A stretch of 64,000 nucleotides of DNA from Bacteroidota bacterium (GCA_947452555.1 CANGDH010000001.1:310001-374000), one strand, 5' to 3'. Positions 39,062 through 49,507 are shown, counted from the stretch's first letter. Translations and numbers: made by a program. Notes: generated by a model not told the origin, from the letters alone.

Positions 39062-39140
39062 CTGCTTAGTATATTGTAAAATCCGTCGAAATAGCTGCTT
39101 AATCAAAATTAGTTTTTCAGACCAAATTATTTAGTTGCAC

Positions 39141-39545
39141 TTACAACCAATTGAATGCAATGTCTAATTCAACGTCTGGGTGCAAACTTCTTTCTACTGG
39201 GCAGGTTCTTGCAACACGCTCTAATATTTCTTTTGTTTTTTCGTCTAAGTTTAAAGAAGGCATTGTTACATGTGCAATAATTTTTCCGATTCTTCTTGGC
39301 TCTGAAGCCATAACTTTTGTTACTTCCACTTTGGCACCGTCTAAAGCAATATCCATAGTTTGTGCTTTAATGCCCATTGTAGTTATCATGCAAGCGCCAA
39401 GGCCGGTTGCAATTAAGTCGGTTGGAGAGAACCGTTCCCCTTTTCCTTTATTGTCTGTAGGGGCATCTGTTTCTATTGCAGAACCGCTTTGTAAATGTAA
39501 GCAAGTGGTTCTCAGATTTGATTCATAGGTAACTGTAGCTGTCAT
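39141..39545 (-). CDS. OsmC family protein
   Basis: ERFSPTDLIATGLGACMITTMGIKAQ; CPVERSLHPDVELDIAF (redox Cys pair). Confidence 0.93.
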   Translation of the reverse strand: MTATVTYESNLRTTCLHLQSGSAIETDAPTDNKGKGERFSPTDLIATGLGACMITTMGIKAQTMDIALDGAKVEVTKVMASEPRRIGKIIAHVTMPSLNLDEKTKEILERVARTCPVERSLHPDVELDIAFNWL

Positions 39546-39607
39546 AGTAACTTTTTTAGTGATTTATGATTTTGGTAAAATTACGATTTTATTCCCCTCA
39601 AGTCTTG

Positions 39608-39615
39608 TATTTTTG
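39608..39615 (+). promoter_or_regulatory. Bacteroidota -7 element TATTTTTG upstream of lipA
   Basis: TATTTTTG 21 nt before ATG 39637. Confidence 0.45.
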
Positions 39616-39636
39616 CGGAGTTAATTGAAGATTACT

Positions 39637-40563
39637 ATGCAAGAATTACCCGTTGTTTCCGCAGATCAAAGTACACGCTTAAAAAAGCCAGATTGGTTAA
39701 GAGTTAAATTACCAATTGGAGAGAGCTATAAACATGTGCGTGGTTTAGTGGATACGCATAAATTACATACTATATGCGAAAGTGGTAATTGTCCTAATAT
39801 GGGTGAATGTTGGGGTGAGGGAACAGCAACTTTTATGATTTTGGGTAATATTTGTACAAGAAGTTGTCAGTTTTGCGCAGTGGCTACTGGACGTCCCAAG
39901 CCAGTTGAATGGGACGAGCCTCAACGAGTTGCAGAAGCCGTTTTTTTAATGAAGGTTAAACATGCAGTATTAACAAGTGTAGATAGAGATGAATTACCAG
40001 ATGGGGGTTCTATAATTTGGGCGAATACAATTAAAGCAATCAAAACTTTAAGTCCAGAAACTACATTGGAAACTTTGATTCCAGATTTCAGAGGTATACA
40101 AGAACAAATTGATAGATTAATAGAAGCTGCTCCAGAAGTGATTAGTCATAATATGGAAACAGTAGAACGAAATACTAAACGTGTTCGTATTCAAGCTAAA
40201 TACCTACGTAGTTTAGGTGTTTTAGAATCATTGAAAAAAGGTGGCATGCGAACGAAGACAGGATTAATGTTAGGCATTGGAGAAGAGAAGCATGAAGTGA
40301 TACAAACAATGAAAGACTTAGTAGGTGTGGGCTGTGACGTATTAACACTTGGTCAATATTTACAACCTACCAAAAAACATTTACCTGTACAACGTTTTGT
40401 TCATCCCGATGAATTTGCAGAGCTAAGACAGATAGGATATGAATTAGGGTTTGATTATGTAGAGAGTGGACCGTTGGTGCGTTCTTCTTATCATAGTGAA
40501 AAGCATGTAATTGCAGGATGGGGAAGAAACAAATGGATGGAAGAATTAGCAATAAAAAAATAA
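39637..40563 (+). CDS. lipA: Lipoyl synthase
   Basis: [34 protein letters not shown] double FeS motif; [23 protein letters not shown] 39637 preferred over TTG 39625. Confidence 0.96.
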   Translation: MQELPVVSADQSTRLKKPDWLRVKLPIGESYKHVRGLVDTHKLHTICESGNCPNMGECWGEGTATFMILGNICTRSCQFCAVATGRPKPVEWDEPQRVAEAVFLMKVKHAVLTSVDRDELPDGGSIIWANTIKAIKTLSPETTLETLIPDFRGIQEQIDRLIEAAPEVISHNMETVERNTKRVRIQAKYLRSLGVLESLKKGGMRTKTGLMLGIGEEKHEVIQTMKDLVGVGCDVLTLGQYLQPTKKHLPVQRFVHPDEFAELRQIGYELGFDYVESGPLVRSSYHSEKHVIAGWGRNKWMEELAIKK

Positions 40564-40577
40564 ATCTGCTACATCAT

Positions 40578-40612
40578 AAAAAAAGGCTCCAATTTATTTG
40601 GAGCCTTTTTTT
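40578..40612 (+). terminator. Intrinsic terminator after lipA
   Basis: AAAAAAGGCTCCAA-tttat-TTGGAGCCTTTTTTT. Confidence 0.9.
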
Positions 40613-40740
40613 ATAATTAATCTATTGAGAGAGATTATAATTAATCTATTGAGAGAGATTATAATTAATCTATTGAGAGAGATTATAATTAATCTATTGA
40701 GAGAGATATAATTAATCTATTGAGAGATTATAATTGAGAG
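40613..40740. repeat. Tandem repeat, 24-bp unit ATAATTAATCTATTGAGAGAGATT, 5 copies plus a partial sixth
   Basis: Direct reading: 40613-40636, 40637-40660, 40661-40684 identical; 40685-40707 (23 bp), 40708-40729 (22 bp), then ATAATTGAGAG fragment 40730-40740. Confidence 0.97.
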
Positions 40741-40748
40741 TTAATACC

Positions 40749-40768
40749 GAATTCATTTTAATGAATTC
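40749..40768. repeat. Perfect inverted repeat (9-bp arms)
   Basis: GAATTCATT-tt-AATGAATTC. Confidence 0.9.
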
Positions 40769-40770
40769 AA

Positions 40771-40805
40771 GGATTAAGATTTAAGCATAGCTTAAATCTT
40801 AATCC
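40771..40805. repeat. Perfect inverted repeat (16-bp arms, 3-nt loop) overlapping the ROK stop codon
   Basis: GGATTAAGATTTAAGC-ata-GCTTAAATCTTAATCC. Confidence 0.95.
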
Positions 40806-41749
40806 CACATTAGGGCAGAAGCGCCTAAAATTGCAGCGTCTGATTCTTTCAAATGACTAAATAAAATCTTTACTTTATTTTCAAAAATCTCAATCACATT
40901 CGCTTCCATATGTTCACGAGTAGGTTTCAAAATCATATCGCCAGCTTTTGTTAAGCCGCCAAATAAGATAATGGCTTCAGGACTCGAAAACATTACAAAA
41001 TTTGCCAAAGACATTCCTAATATCTTACCTGTGTATTCAAATACTTCCTTAGCAACTTCATCGTCTTTCTGCGCTGCTTCAAAAACATCTTTAGAAGTAA
41101 TTTTCTCTAGCGGAATAGATCTTAATAAACTAGGTCGGTTGGTAGTACTTAAAATTTCTACTGCGGTAAGTGCAACTCCAGTAGCGGATGCATAACTTTC
41201 AAGAGAGCCTTTTTTACCAGTTCCAGTGTGCAATCTTCCGTCAGGAATAATAATAGTATGTCCTAGTTCTCCAGCAAATCCATCATGACCATATATCAAT
41301 TGTCCATTGGCAACTATTCCACTTCCAACACCTGTTCCTAAGGTAATCATGATAAAATCTTTCATGCCTTTAGCTGCACCATACATCATTTCACCAACAG
41401 CAGCTGCATTCGCATCGTTGGTTAATTTTACTGGCAATTTAAATTTGTCTTGAACCATTTTAGCAAAAGGGATCACTCCTTTCCATGGCAAGTTTGGAGC
41501 ATATTCAATGGTACCTGTATAGATATTTCCATTGGGTGCACCTATTCCAATTCCCTTGATACGACCAACACCACCTACTTTTTCAATTAACTCACTTAGT
41601 TTGACATATAACTCGTCAATAAATGTGTGTACCTGCGCATGTGTGTTAGTAGGCATAGAACTTGAATGTAAAACGTTTCCGTCTTTATCTACTATACCAT
41701 ACTTAGTACCTGTCCCACCAATATCAACACCAACTACATAAGAATCCAT
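40799..41749 (-). CDS. ROK family sugar kinase (glucokinase-like)
   Basis: VVGVDIGGTGTKYGIVD; LTNDANAAAVGE; TLGTGVGSGIVANGQLIYGHDGFAGELGHT. Confidence 0.93.
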   Translation of the reverse strand: MDSYVVGVDIGGTGTKYGIVDKDGNVLHSSSMPTNTHAQVHTFIDELYVKLSELIEKVGGVGRIKGIGIGAPNGNIYTGTIEYAPNLPWKGVIPFAKMVQDKFKLPVKLTNDANAAAVGEMMYGAAKGMKDFIMITLGTGVGSGIVANGQLIYGHDGFAGELGHTIIIPDGRLHTGTGKKGSLESYASATGVALTAVEILSTTNRPSLLRSIPLEKITSKDVFEAAQKDDEVAKEVFEYTGKILGMSLANFVMFSSPEAIILFGGLTKAGDMILKPTREHMEANVIEIFENKVKILFSHLKESDAAILGASALMWD

Positions 41750-41781
41750 TGTATCAGAATTTATTTTTTTTAATAATTTAG

Positions 41782-43470
41782 TTAGTGACCTGCTTTTGCT
41801 TCAGCTTCTTCATAATTTATTCCTTGTTTCTTTAAAATACCTTTTACTGCAATTGCAAAGAAAAGGATATATGAGAAACATACTACCGGGATCCAAAATG
41901 AATTATGAATACCGTAACCAGGAGTATCTAAATGGGAAGATTGTAAAAAATCAGATAATTTACCTTGGATGGGAGGAATAATTCCACCACCTAGAATCAT
42001 CATAATTAAAAATGCAGCACCTTGTGTTGTGTATTTGCCTAATCCTGCAATTGACAATGCAAATATGGAAGGCCACATAATAGAACAAGCAATACCACCA
42101 GTTAAAAATGCATAAGTAGCTAAGTCACCTTTATTAAAAATTCCCACTAACATAGCAGTAATTCCAATTAAACTAAATATCATCAATGTTTTAGCTGGTT
42201 TGTCTTGACTTAAGAAGAAAGCTCCAATTTGAATAAAGATGCACACAATATACATGTATAAAGGACTCATATCATATTGAGCAATACTGTTTGCGCCAAT
42301 TACAATTCCAAAAGCAACTAATGGAACAATAAAAGTTAAGATTTTCTTAGTGTTACTTTTAAATTCAAATGCAGAAATTGCTCCAGTCCAACGACCAATC
42401 ATCATACTGCCCCAATACATAGAAACATAAGGAGCAATCTTTGATGATGGAATACTTCCGAAATCAGCTTGTTTTAATAATTCCCCTAAATTGGATCCAA
42501 TGGCAACTTCTACTCCAACATATACGAATAAGGCAAGCATGCCCAATACCAATTGAGGATATTTCATAGCACCCCAGCCATTTTCGTTTTTTTGTGCAGA
42601 GAAGTTCGCGTATAATAAACCAACTACAACTGTTGCTAAGGCACCAAATAACCATTTCAATCTAGTGGTTTCTAAATCTAATTTAGTCGCGTCGGTTAAA
42701 GTTGCAGGATCAATTTTATAACTATTAAAAATTGGGACAAACATGACAATTAATACCCCAGTCATGATTAGTAATAAATTAAGTGCTTTATTAGCTGGTT
42801 CAATCTTTTCTTCGCTAATGCCTGATGGAACTTTCTTTGAAAAGTGAAATAATGCAGCAGCAGCTAAAAATAAACAACCAGCGGCACTATATAATATCAC
42901 TACCTTGCTAAGACTTAATGCAGCAATCTGGTCATCGGTAATTGCAGCAGCTGTTCCAAATAAGGCAAATGCTACCACTATTGGCCCAATAGTAGTTCCA
43001 AATGAATTGATACCACCTGCAAGGTTCACTCGACTAGCTCCAGTGCTCTCGTCACCTAAAGCAATCGCGAAGGGTTGAGCCGCGGTTTGTTGCAATGAAA
43101 ATCCAAGTGCAACTATAAATAAGCCAACAAGCATTCCAGTAAAAGTATTTGCATTAACAGCAATAATCATAGCAGCTGCACCTATTGCAGAGAATAATAA
43201 ACCATAGACAATACTCTTTTTATATCCCCATTTTCCTACAAGATCTTTTCCTCCAAATGCACCATAAGCAAATAGGCCTAGGGCACCAAGGTAATATGCA
43301 AGGTAGAATGCAAAATCTACTAATTGACTTTGGAATTGGTCTAAGTTAAATTTGTGTTTGCAAAAAGGGATGAAAACACTATTGCTAGAAGCAATAAATC
43401 CCCAAAAGAAAAATACTACAATAAGGGTAGATAAGGCACCAGTATTGGTGGGTTGTTTGGTTTGGCTCAT
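41782..43470 (-). CDS. Sugar MFS transporter (FucP / glucose-galactose type)
   Basis: FFFWGFIASSNSVFIPFCKHKFNLDQFQSQLVDFAFYLAYYLGAL; GFSLQQTAAQPFAIALG; 562 aa. Confidence 0.9.
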   Translation of the reverse strand: MSQTKQPTNTGALSTLIVVFFFWGFIASSNSVFIPFCKHKFNLDQFQSQLVDFAFYLAYYLGALGLFAYGAFGGKDLVGKWGYKKSIVYGLLFSAIGAAAMIIAVNANTFTGMLVGLFIVALGFSLQQTAAQPFAIALGDESTGASRVNLAGGINSFGTTIGPIVVAFALFGTAAAITDDQIAALSLSKVVILYSAAGCLFLAAAALFHFSKKVPSGISEEKIEPANKALNLLLIMTGVLIVMFVPIFNSYKIDPATLTDATKLDLETTRLKWLFGALATVVVGLLYANFSAQKNENGWGAMKYPQLVLGMLALFVYVGVEVAIGSNLGELLKQADFGSIPSSKIAPYVSMYWGSMMIGRWTGAISAFEFKSNTKKILTFIVPLVAFGIVIGANSIAQYDMSPLYMYIVCIFIQIGAFFLSQDKPAKTLMIFSLIGITAMLVGIFNKGDLATYAFLTGGIACSIMWPSIFALSIAGLGKYTTQGAAFLIMMILGGGIIPPIQGKLSDFLQSSHLDTPGYGIHNSFWIPVVCFSYILFFAIAVKGILKKQGINYEEAEAKAGH

Positions 43471-43591
43471 ACTTTCGTTTGTTTAATCGTTTTTCGATCA
43501 CGTAAAATACTTAAAATAATAATCCATTGCTTAAAAAATTTAATAGAATTACCACTAGTTTTTAGTAAATTGAAACAAATTAGATTGCAAC

Positions 43592-45007
43592 ATGGTAATT
43601 GTACATGTAAGTGCTGAATGTTATCCTATGGCAAAGGCTGGTGGCCTTGGTGATGTGGTAGGTGCCTTGCCTAAATATCAAAAAAAGACAGGGTCGGAAT
43701 CTATGGTGGTTATGCCCATGTATCGTACTCCTTTTTTGGAAAAAAATGAATGGAATATTGTATTTAAAGGCAATGCATATTTAGGAAATTGGTTTTTTGA
43801 TTTCACCATTATCAAAGAAGCTACTGGCAAATTGGGTTATGATTTATACCTTGTAGACATTCATGGTTTATTAGACCGTCCAAAAATATACGGATATGCA
43901 GACGACAATGACCGATTTATAGGATTTCAAATTGCCGTTGTAAATTGGTTGTCTAGTTGGGAGCAAAAGCCAGGCATCGTACATTGTCATGATCATCAGT
44001 CGGGCTTGATACCTTTCATGATGAAGTATTGTTATGATTATCAAAGTCTCCAATTCGTAAAAACAGTTTTGACAATTCACAATGCTCAGTATCATGGATC
44101 TATGGGATGGGAAAAGAGTATTTTAATTCCTAAATGGGATAGCTGGAAACATGGACTGTTAGAATGGAATAATTCAATTAATTCTTTGGCTACTGGCATT
44201 AAATGTGCGGATAAAGTTACTACCGTGAGTGAGACGTATATGCACCAACTTAAATATCAGTCAGCCGGTTTAGAGCCCTTGTTTGAATATGAGCAAGGAA
44301 AATGTACTGGTATACTAAATGGAATAGACAGCGAAGTTTGGAATCCTGCAACAGACCCTATGGTTGCATTTCATTATGATATTAAAACGTATAAAGCAGG
44401 AAAGCAAAAAAACAAAGCATTGCTTTGTGAACAATACAATTTAGATATAAAAAAACCACTAATTATTTTCATAGGAAGACTAGTTGGGGAAAAAGCTGCG
44501 GATATATTACCTGGTGCTATTCAACATGCGTTGGATAAAACGAATTGTGCCGCTAACTTTCTAATTATTGGTACAGGAGAGACTCCTATAGAATCTGCAT
44601 TGAATTATTTGGTACAATTATATCCTGGCAATTTTAATACATGGATTGGATATGATGAAAAAGTAGGTCATCAGGCCTATGCAGGAGCAGATTTTTTATT
44701 GATGCCAAGTAGGGTGGAACCATGTGGATTGAATCAAATGTATTCCTTGCGTTATGGAACAATTCCAATGGTTAGAGATACAGGAGGACTACATGACACT
44801 GTGGTAGATATGGGAGACCCAGATGGATTTGGTATACGTTTTCTACATGCTACCGAAGAAGATATTGTTCATGCAATAGAGCGTGCTATTTCAGTATATC
44901 AAGACAAAGATCAAATGCAAAAAATGATACTTCACAGTATGGCAATTGACCATAGTTGGGAGTCAGTTGTTGCAGCGTATGAAAATATTTATCAATCAAT
45001 TTTATAA
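43592..45007 (+). CDS. glgA: Glycogen synthase (GT5)
   Basis: VIVHVSAECYPMAKAGGLGDVVGALPKYQ; full-length two-domain protein; PSRVEPCGLNQMYSLRYGTIPMVRDTGGLHDTV. Confidence 0.95.
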   Translation: MVIVHVSAECYPMAKAGGLGDVVGALPKYQKKTGSESMVVMPMYRTPFLEKNEWNIVFKGNAYLGNWFFDFTIIKEATGKLGYDLYLVDIHGLLDRPKIYGYADDNDRFIGFQIAVVNWLSSWEQKPGIVHCHDHQSGLIPFMMKYCYDYQSLQFVKTVLTIHNAQYHGSMGWEKSILIPKWDSWKHGLLEWNNSINSLATGIKCADKVTTVSETYMHQLKYQSAGLEPLFEYEQGKCTGILNGIDSEVWNPATDPMVAFHYDIKTYKAGKQKNKALLCEQYNLDIKKPLIIFIGRLVGEKAADILPGAIQHALDKTNCAANFLIIGTGETPIESALNYLVQLYPGNFNTWIGYDEKVGHQAYAGADFLLMPSRVEPCGLNQMYSLRYGTIPMVRDTGGLHDTVVDMGDPDGFGIRFLHATEEDIVHAIERAISVYQDKDQMQKMILHSMAIDHSWESVVAAYENIYQSIL

Positions 45008-45025
45008 ATTTTTAACTCTAATAGT

Positions 45026-46309
45026 ATGTCAGTGTACACTAAAGAAACAGTTTCAATCATTTTAGGAGGTGGTGCAGGTTCAAGATTGTCCCCGTTAACT
45101 GCTAGTAGGTCAAAGCCAGCAGTGCCAATAGCAGGTAAATATAGATTGGTAGACATTCCAATTAGTAATTGTATTAATAGTAATCTGAATCGAATTTTCG
45201 TATTGACACAGTTTAATTCTGCTTCACTAAATCAGCATATCAAAAATACCTATCATTTTAGTGCATTTAGTTCTGGATTTGTTGACATATTGGCTGCAGA
45301 ACAAACACCAGATAACCCAGGTTGGTTTCAAGGCACAGCAGATGCTGTTAGACAGTCTTTGAGACATTTGGATAAAATGGATTTCGAATATGTTTTAATT
45401 TTAAGTGGTGATCAGTTATATCAAATGGATTTTAGTAAAATGATTGATGCACATAAAAAAAGTGGTGCAGCATTAACCATTGCAACTATTCCAGTTGGAG
45501 ATAGAGAGGCACCCGAATTTGGAATTTTAAAATCCAATGAGGAGCAAGTAATCACTTCATTTATTGAAAAACCTAATAAAGATTTACTTCCTAACTGGGT
45601 AAGTGATACTGGTGCCGCAATGCAGGATCAGGGTAGAAACTATTTAGCGTCCATGGGGATTTATGTTTTTAATAAGGAAATTTTATATCAACTATTAAAC
45701 GAAGTACATCCCAATGCGACAGATTTTGGTAAAGAAATTATTCCAGACTCAATTGCAAATTACAAAGTGATTAGTTATCAGTATGATGGCTATTGGACAG
45801 ATATTGGAAATATATATTCCTTCTTTGAAGCTAACATTGCGTTAACTGATGATATTCCTCCTTTTAATCTTTTTGACAATGCGCAAACTGTATATACAAG
45901 GGCAAGAATGTTACCGCCTGCAAAAATTAGCGGAACCATTATTAACAAAGCACTAATTGCAGAAGGTTGTATTATTCATGCAGCGGCTATTGCAAAATCG
46001 GTAATTGGAATTCGATCAAGAATTGGCAAGGATACCGTAATTAATAATGCATATGTGATGGGTTGTGATTATTATGAAACTATTGAACAGATTGTTGAAA
46101 AAAAGTCAAAAGATCAACCAACAATTGGAATTGGAGAAAGATGTGTAATTGAAGACGCGATAATTGACAAAAACTGTTCAATAGGTAATGATGTTGTAAT
46201 AAGAGGCGGGCTGCATCGTGAAAAAGTGGATCATCCTTTATATACCATTAAAGATGGTATCGTAGTGGTAAAAAAAGGTGCCATTATTCCTAATGGCTTT
46301 ATAATTTAA
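45026..46309 (+). CDS. glgC: Glucose-1-phosphate adenylyltransferase
   Basis: ILGGGAGSRLSPLTASRSKPAVPIAGKYRLVDIPISNCINS; LSGDQLYQMDF. Confidence 0.97.
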   Translation: MSVYTKETVSIILGGGAGSRLSPLTASRSKPAVPIAGKYRLVDIPISNCINSNLNRIFVLTQFNSASLNQHIKNTYHFSAFSSGFVDILAAEQTPDNPGWFQGTADAVRQSLRHLDKMDFEYVLILSGDQLYQMDFSKMIDAHKKSGAALTIATIPVGDREAPEFGILKSNEEQVITSFIEKPNKDLLPNWVSDTGAAMQDQGRNYLASMGIYVFNKEILYQLLNEVHPNATDFGKEIIPDSIANYKVISYQYDGYWTDIGNIYSFFEANIALTDDIPPFNLFDNAQTVYTRARMLPPAKISGTIINKALIAEGCIIHAAAIAKSVIGIRSRIGKDTVINNAYVMGCDYYETIEQIVEKKSKDQPTIGIGERCVIEDAIIDKNCSIGNDVVIRGGLHREKVDHPLYTIKDGIVVVKKGAIIPNGFII

Positions 46310-46320
46310 AAAAGAACTAA

Positions 46321-47640
46321 ATGAGTACAGCATATACAGGTGAGAAAGCCAAATTGAGTTTTTGGCAAATTTGGAACATGTGTTTTGGGTTTTTTGGAAT
46401 ACAATTTGGATGGAGTTTGCAAATGGGAAACATGAGTGCCATCTACGAATTTTTAGGAGCAACTCCTGCGCAAATTCCAGGATTGTGGTTAGCTGCACCA
46501 ATGACTGGACTTATCATTCAGCCAATAATTGGATATTTTAGTGATAGAACTTGGCATCCTAGATTAGGTAGAAGAAGACCCTTCTTCTTAATTGGTGCAA
46601 TTTTGAGTTCAGCTTTATTATTTGTGATGCCAAATTCTTCTTCAGTTTGGATGGCAGCAGGAGTGTTATGGATTTTAGATTCAAGCATTAATGTAACTAT
46701 GGAACCCTTCAGGGCTTTTGTTGCTGACAATTTAGATGAGAAACAAAGGTCTTTCGGTTTTGCAATGCAAAGTATGTTTATCGGATTAGCTTCTTTTATT
46801 GCAGGTTATTTGCCACAATTGTTAGTCAACTGGTTCCATATTTCAAGAGAGAAAATTCATGGATCCATTCCTCAAAATATTTTATTATCATTTTATATTG
46901 GTGGTGCTGTATTTTTTGTGTCTGTAATGTATACCATTTTTAGAAGCAAGGAATATCCCCCATCTAATTTGGATTATGCAAAAAAGGAAGAAGTTAAAGA
47001 AAGTATAGTAAAAGAAATTTTTGATTCTATCAAAAACATGCCAGTTCAAATGAAACGTTTGGCATTGGTTAATTTTATCACTTGGCCAGGATTATTTTTA
47101 ATGTGGTTTTATTATAGTACTGGTGTAGCAAGTCAATTATTTCATGGCGACCCAATTACTAACAGCAATGTTTACACAATGGGGCTAGAACATGCCAATA
47201 CTACTTCTGCTATTTTGAATTTAGTAACATTTGGTTTTTCATTTACATTATCTTTTTGGGTTGGACTAATTGGGAAAAAATATACCCATGCAATGTGCTT
47301 GCTTATAGGAGCTATTGGTTTGATTTCTGTTTACTATATCCAACAACCGAATTATTTATATATAAGTATGGGATTGGTAGGTATTGCATGGGCTTCTATT
47401 TTATCAATGCCATATTCTATGTTAGCGGGGTTTATACCTGAACATAAAATGGGTATTTATATGGGTATATTTAATTTCTTTATTGTGCTGCCGGAAATTA
47501 TTGCTTCTTTATTTTTCGGGAAAATCATGTCTACTTATTTGCATAATGACCGTTTAATGGCAGTGCAGATTGGTGGATTTTTATTGTTGTTAGCGAGTAT
47601 TATTTGTGTAGTAATTATTAAAGAAGAAAAAAGTAAATAA
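46321..47640 (+). CDS. MFS transporter, SLC45/maltose-transporter-like
   Basis: FGIQFGWSLQMGNMSAIYEFLGA; GYFSDRTWHPRLGRRRPFFLIGA; embedded in glycogen locus. Confidence 0.85.
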   Translation: MSTAYTGEKAKLSFWQIWNMCFGFFGIQFGWSLQMGNMSAIYEFLGATPAQIPGLWLAAPMTGLIIQPIIGYFSDRTWHPRLGRRRPFFLIGAILSSALLFVMPNSSSVWMAAGVLWILDSSINVTMEPFRAFVADNLDEKQRSFGFAMQSMFIGLASFIAGYLPQLLVNWFHISREKIHGSIPQNILLSFYIGGAVFFVSVMYTIFRSKEYPPSNLDYAKKEEVKESIVKEIFDSIKNMPVQMKRLALVNFITWPGLFLMWFYYSTGVASQLFHGDPITNSNVYTMGLEHANTTSAILNLVTFGFSFTLSFWVGLIGKKYTHAMCLLIGAIGLISVYYIQQPNYLYISMGLVGIAWASILSMPYSMLAGFIPEHKMGIYMGIFNFFIVLPEIIASLFFGKIMSTYLHNDRLMAVQIGGFLLLLASIICVVIIKEEKSK

Positions 47641-49505
47641 TGAGAATAGACAGGTATCGGTATTTTGGGATATGGGGTTTTATAATAGTGCTTTTTAGTG
47701 CTTTGCCAACAATGGGGCAGCAAGTGGAAACATACCCAAGTAATTGGTTTGTTCAAATGAAGATGAACAAAGTGCAAGTATTATTTAGAACAACTAATGC
47801 TGATTTCTCAAAATCGACAGTGAATTTAAACTACAATGGAGTTAAGATAAACAAAATACATCATTTCAAAAATGGGCATTATATAGCTGTTGATATTGAG
47901 ATTGCTAATACAGCAAAGCCAGGTAATTTACATTTCATAATAAGTACACAGGGAGAAAATATTAATAAAACATGGGCTTTACTTCCAAGAAGAATAGGTA
48001 GAGGAACTCAATTTGCACAAGGAGTAAATTCAGCGGACCTTGTATATTTTTTAATGCCAGATCGTTTTAGTAATGGAGATCCTAGTAATGACCGCATCGC
48101 CGGTTTAAAGGACCAATCTTTAAATAGAGACTCCATATTTTTAAGACATGGGGGAGATTTAAAAGGGGTGACAAATCATTTGGATTATTTACAAAAGTTA
48201 GGTGCAACTACATTATGGATGACACCGGTTTTGGAAAATGATATGCCAGACCGAACAGAGCATGGCTATGCAGCTACTAATCAATATAAAGTGGAACAAA
48301 GGTTTGGAGGAGATAAAGCCTATTTGGAATTAAGCGATAGCTTGCATAAAAGAGGTATGAAATTAATTCAGGACGTGGTATATAACCATTTTGGAAGATT
48401 TCATTTCTTAGTACAAGACGCACCTGCAAGTGATTGGTTACATGTTTGGCCAAGTTATACTCAGACTCATTATAGAGAACAAGCTATATTTGATCCTTAT
48501 CATGCTAAAGTAGACGAACAAAAAATGATCAATGGGTGGTTTACAACAGAAATGCCCGACGTGAATCAAGAAAATAGTTTTGTAGAAAAATTCTTAACGC
48601 AATATGCGATTTGGTCTGTTGAAACATATGGCATTGACGGTTTTAGAATTGACACATATAAATATTGCAATGTAGTCGTGATGAACCGTTTAAATAAAGC
48701 ATTGTTAGACGAGTATCCTAAGATCACTGAATATGGAGAATGCTGGGTGGACGGAGTGGCTGCACAAGCCTATTTTGTGGAAAACAATTTAAACCTTCCT
48801 TTCAAAAGTAATTTACAAGCTACTTCAGATTTTCATTTATTATTTTCAGGAATTTTGCCTGCGTTGAATGAAAAGAATACATGGACCGATGGGGTTATTA
48901 AATTGTATACTGCATTGAGTAATGATTTCTTATACAAAGACCCAATGCGTAATGTGATATTCTTGGACAACCATGATATGACAAGAATACTTTCTTCATT
49001 AGGGGAAAGTATTCCAAAAACAAAAATGGCATATGCATGGCTAATGACTTGTAGAGGAATACCTCAATTATATTATGGCTCAGAAATTTTAATGAAGGGA
49101 ATTTCGAATCCGGATGGTTGGGTAAGACTAGACTTCCCTGGAGGATGGGGAGGAGACATTAAAAACGCATTTACAAGAGAGGGTTTAACTGCTGATGAAA
49201 AAGACATGCTAACCTATACACAGTTACTAGGCAATTTTAGAAAGCAGTCTTCTGCAATAACAAAAGGTAAAATGATGCAATATTTGCCTGACGATGGTTT
49301 ATATGTCTATTTCAGATATGATCAAAAACAAACAGTGATGTGCATTATGAATACTGGTAAACAAGAAAGAAATATTGATCTCAAAAATTTCACTGAAAGA
49401 ACCCAAGGTTTTGTTGGAGGGAAAGATATTATAAATGGAATTCAATTGAGCAGTCAATTTTCAATACCTTCCATGACAATGCAAGTAATTGAATTAACAA
49501 AATAA
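47640..49505 (+). CDS. Alpha-amylase family glycoside hydrolase (GH13, neopullulanase/cyclomaltodextrinase-like), exported
   Basis: Signal peptide ending TMGQQ; DLVYFLMPDRFSNGDPSND; QDVVYNHFG; GIDGFRIDTYKY; FLDNHDM motifs. Start codon overlaps the preceding stop (TAATG). Confidence 0.93.
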   Translation: MRIDRYRYFGIWGFIIVLFSALPTMGQQVETYPSNWFVQMKMNKVQVLFRTTNADFSKSTVNLNYNGVKINKIHHFKNGHYIAVDIEIANTAKPGNLHFIISTQGENINKTWALLPRRIGRGTQFAQGVNSADLVYFLMPDRFSNGDPSNDRIAGLKDQSLNRDSIFLRHGGDLKGVTNHLDYLQKLGATTLWMTPVLENDMPDRTEHGYAATNQYKVEQRFGGDKAYLELSDSLHKRGMKLIQDVVYNHFGRFHFLVQDAPASDWLHVWPSYTQTHYREQAIFDPYHAKVDEQKMINGWFTTEMPDVNQENSFVEKFLTQYAIWSVETYGIDGFRIDTYKYCNVVVMNRLNKALLDEYPKITEYGECWVDGVAAQAYFVENNLNLPFKSNLQATSDFHLLFSGILPALNEKNTWTDGVIKLYTALSNDFLYKDPMRNVIFLDNHDMTRILSSLGESIPKTKMAYAWLMTCRGIPQLYYGSEILMKGISNPDGWVRLDFPGGWGGDIKNAFTREGLTADEKDMLTYTQLLGNFRKQSSAITKGKMMQYLPDDGLYVYFRYDQKQTVMCIMNTGKQERNIDLKNFTERTQGFVGGKDIINGIQLSSQFSIPSMTMQVIELTK

Positions 49506-49507
49506 TT

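Noticed and set aside
40613-40740. CRISPR array
   Set aside because: Repeats are directly contiguous with no spacers and no cas genes nearby; it is a simple tandem repeat.
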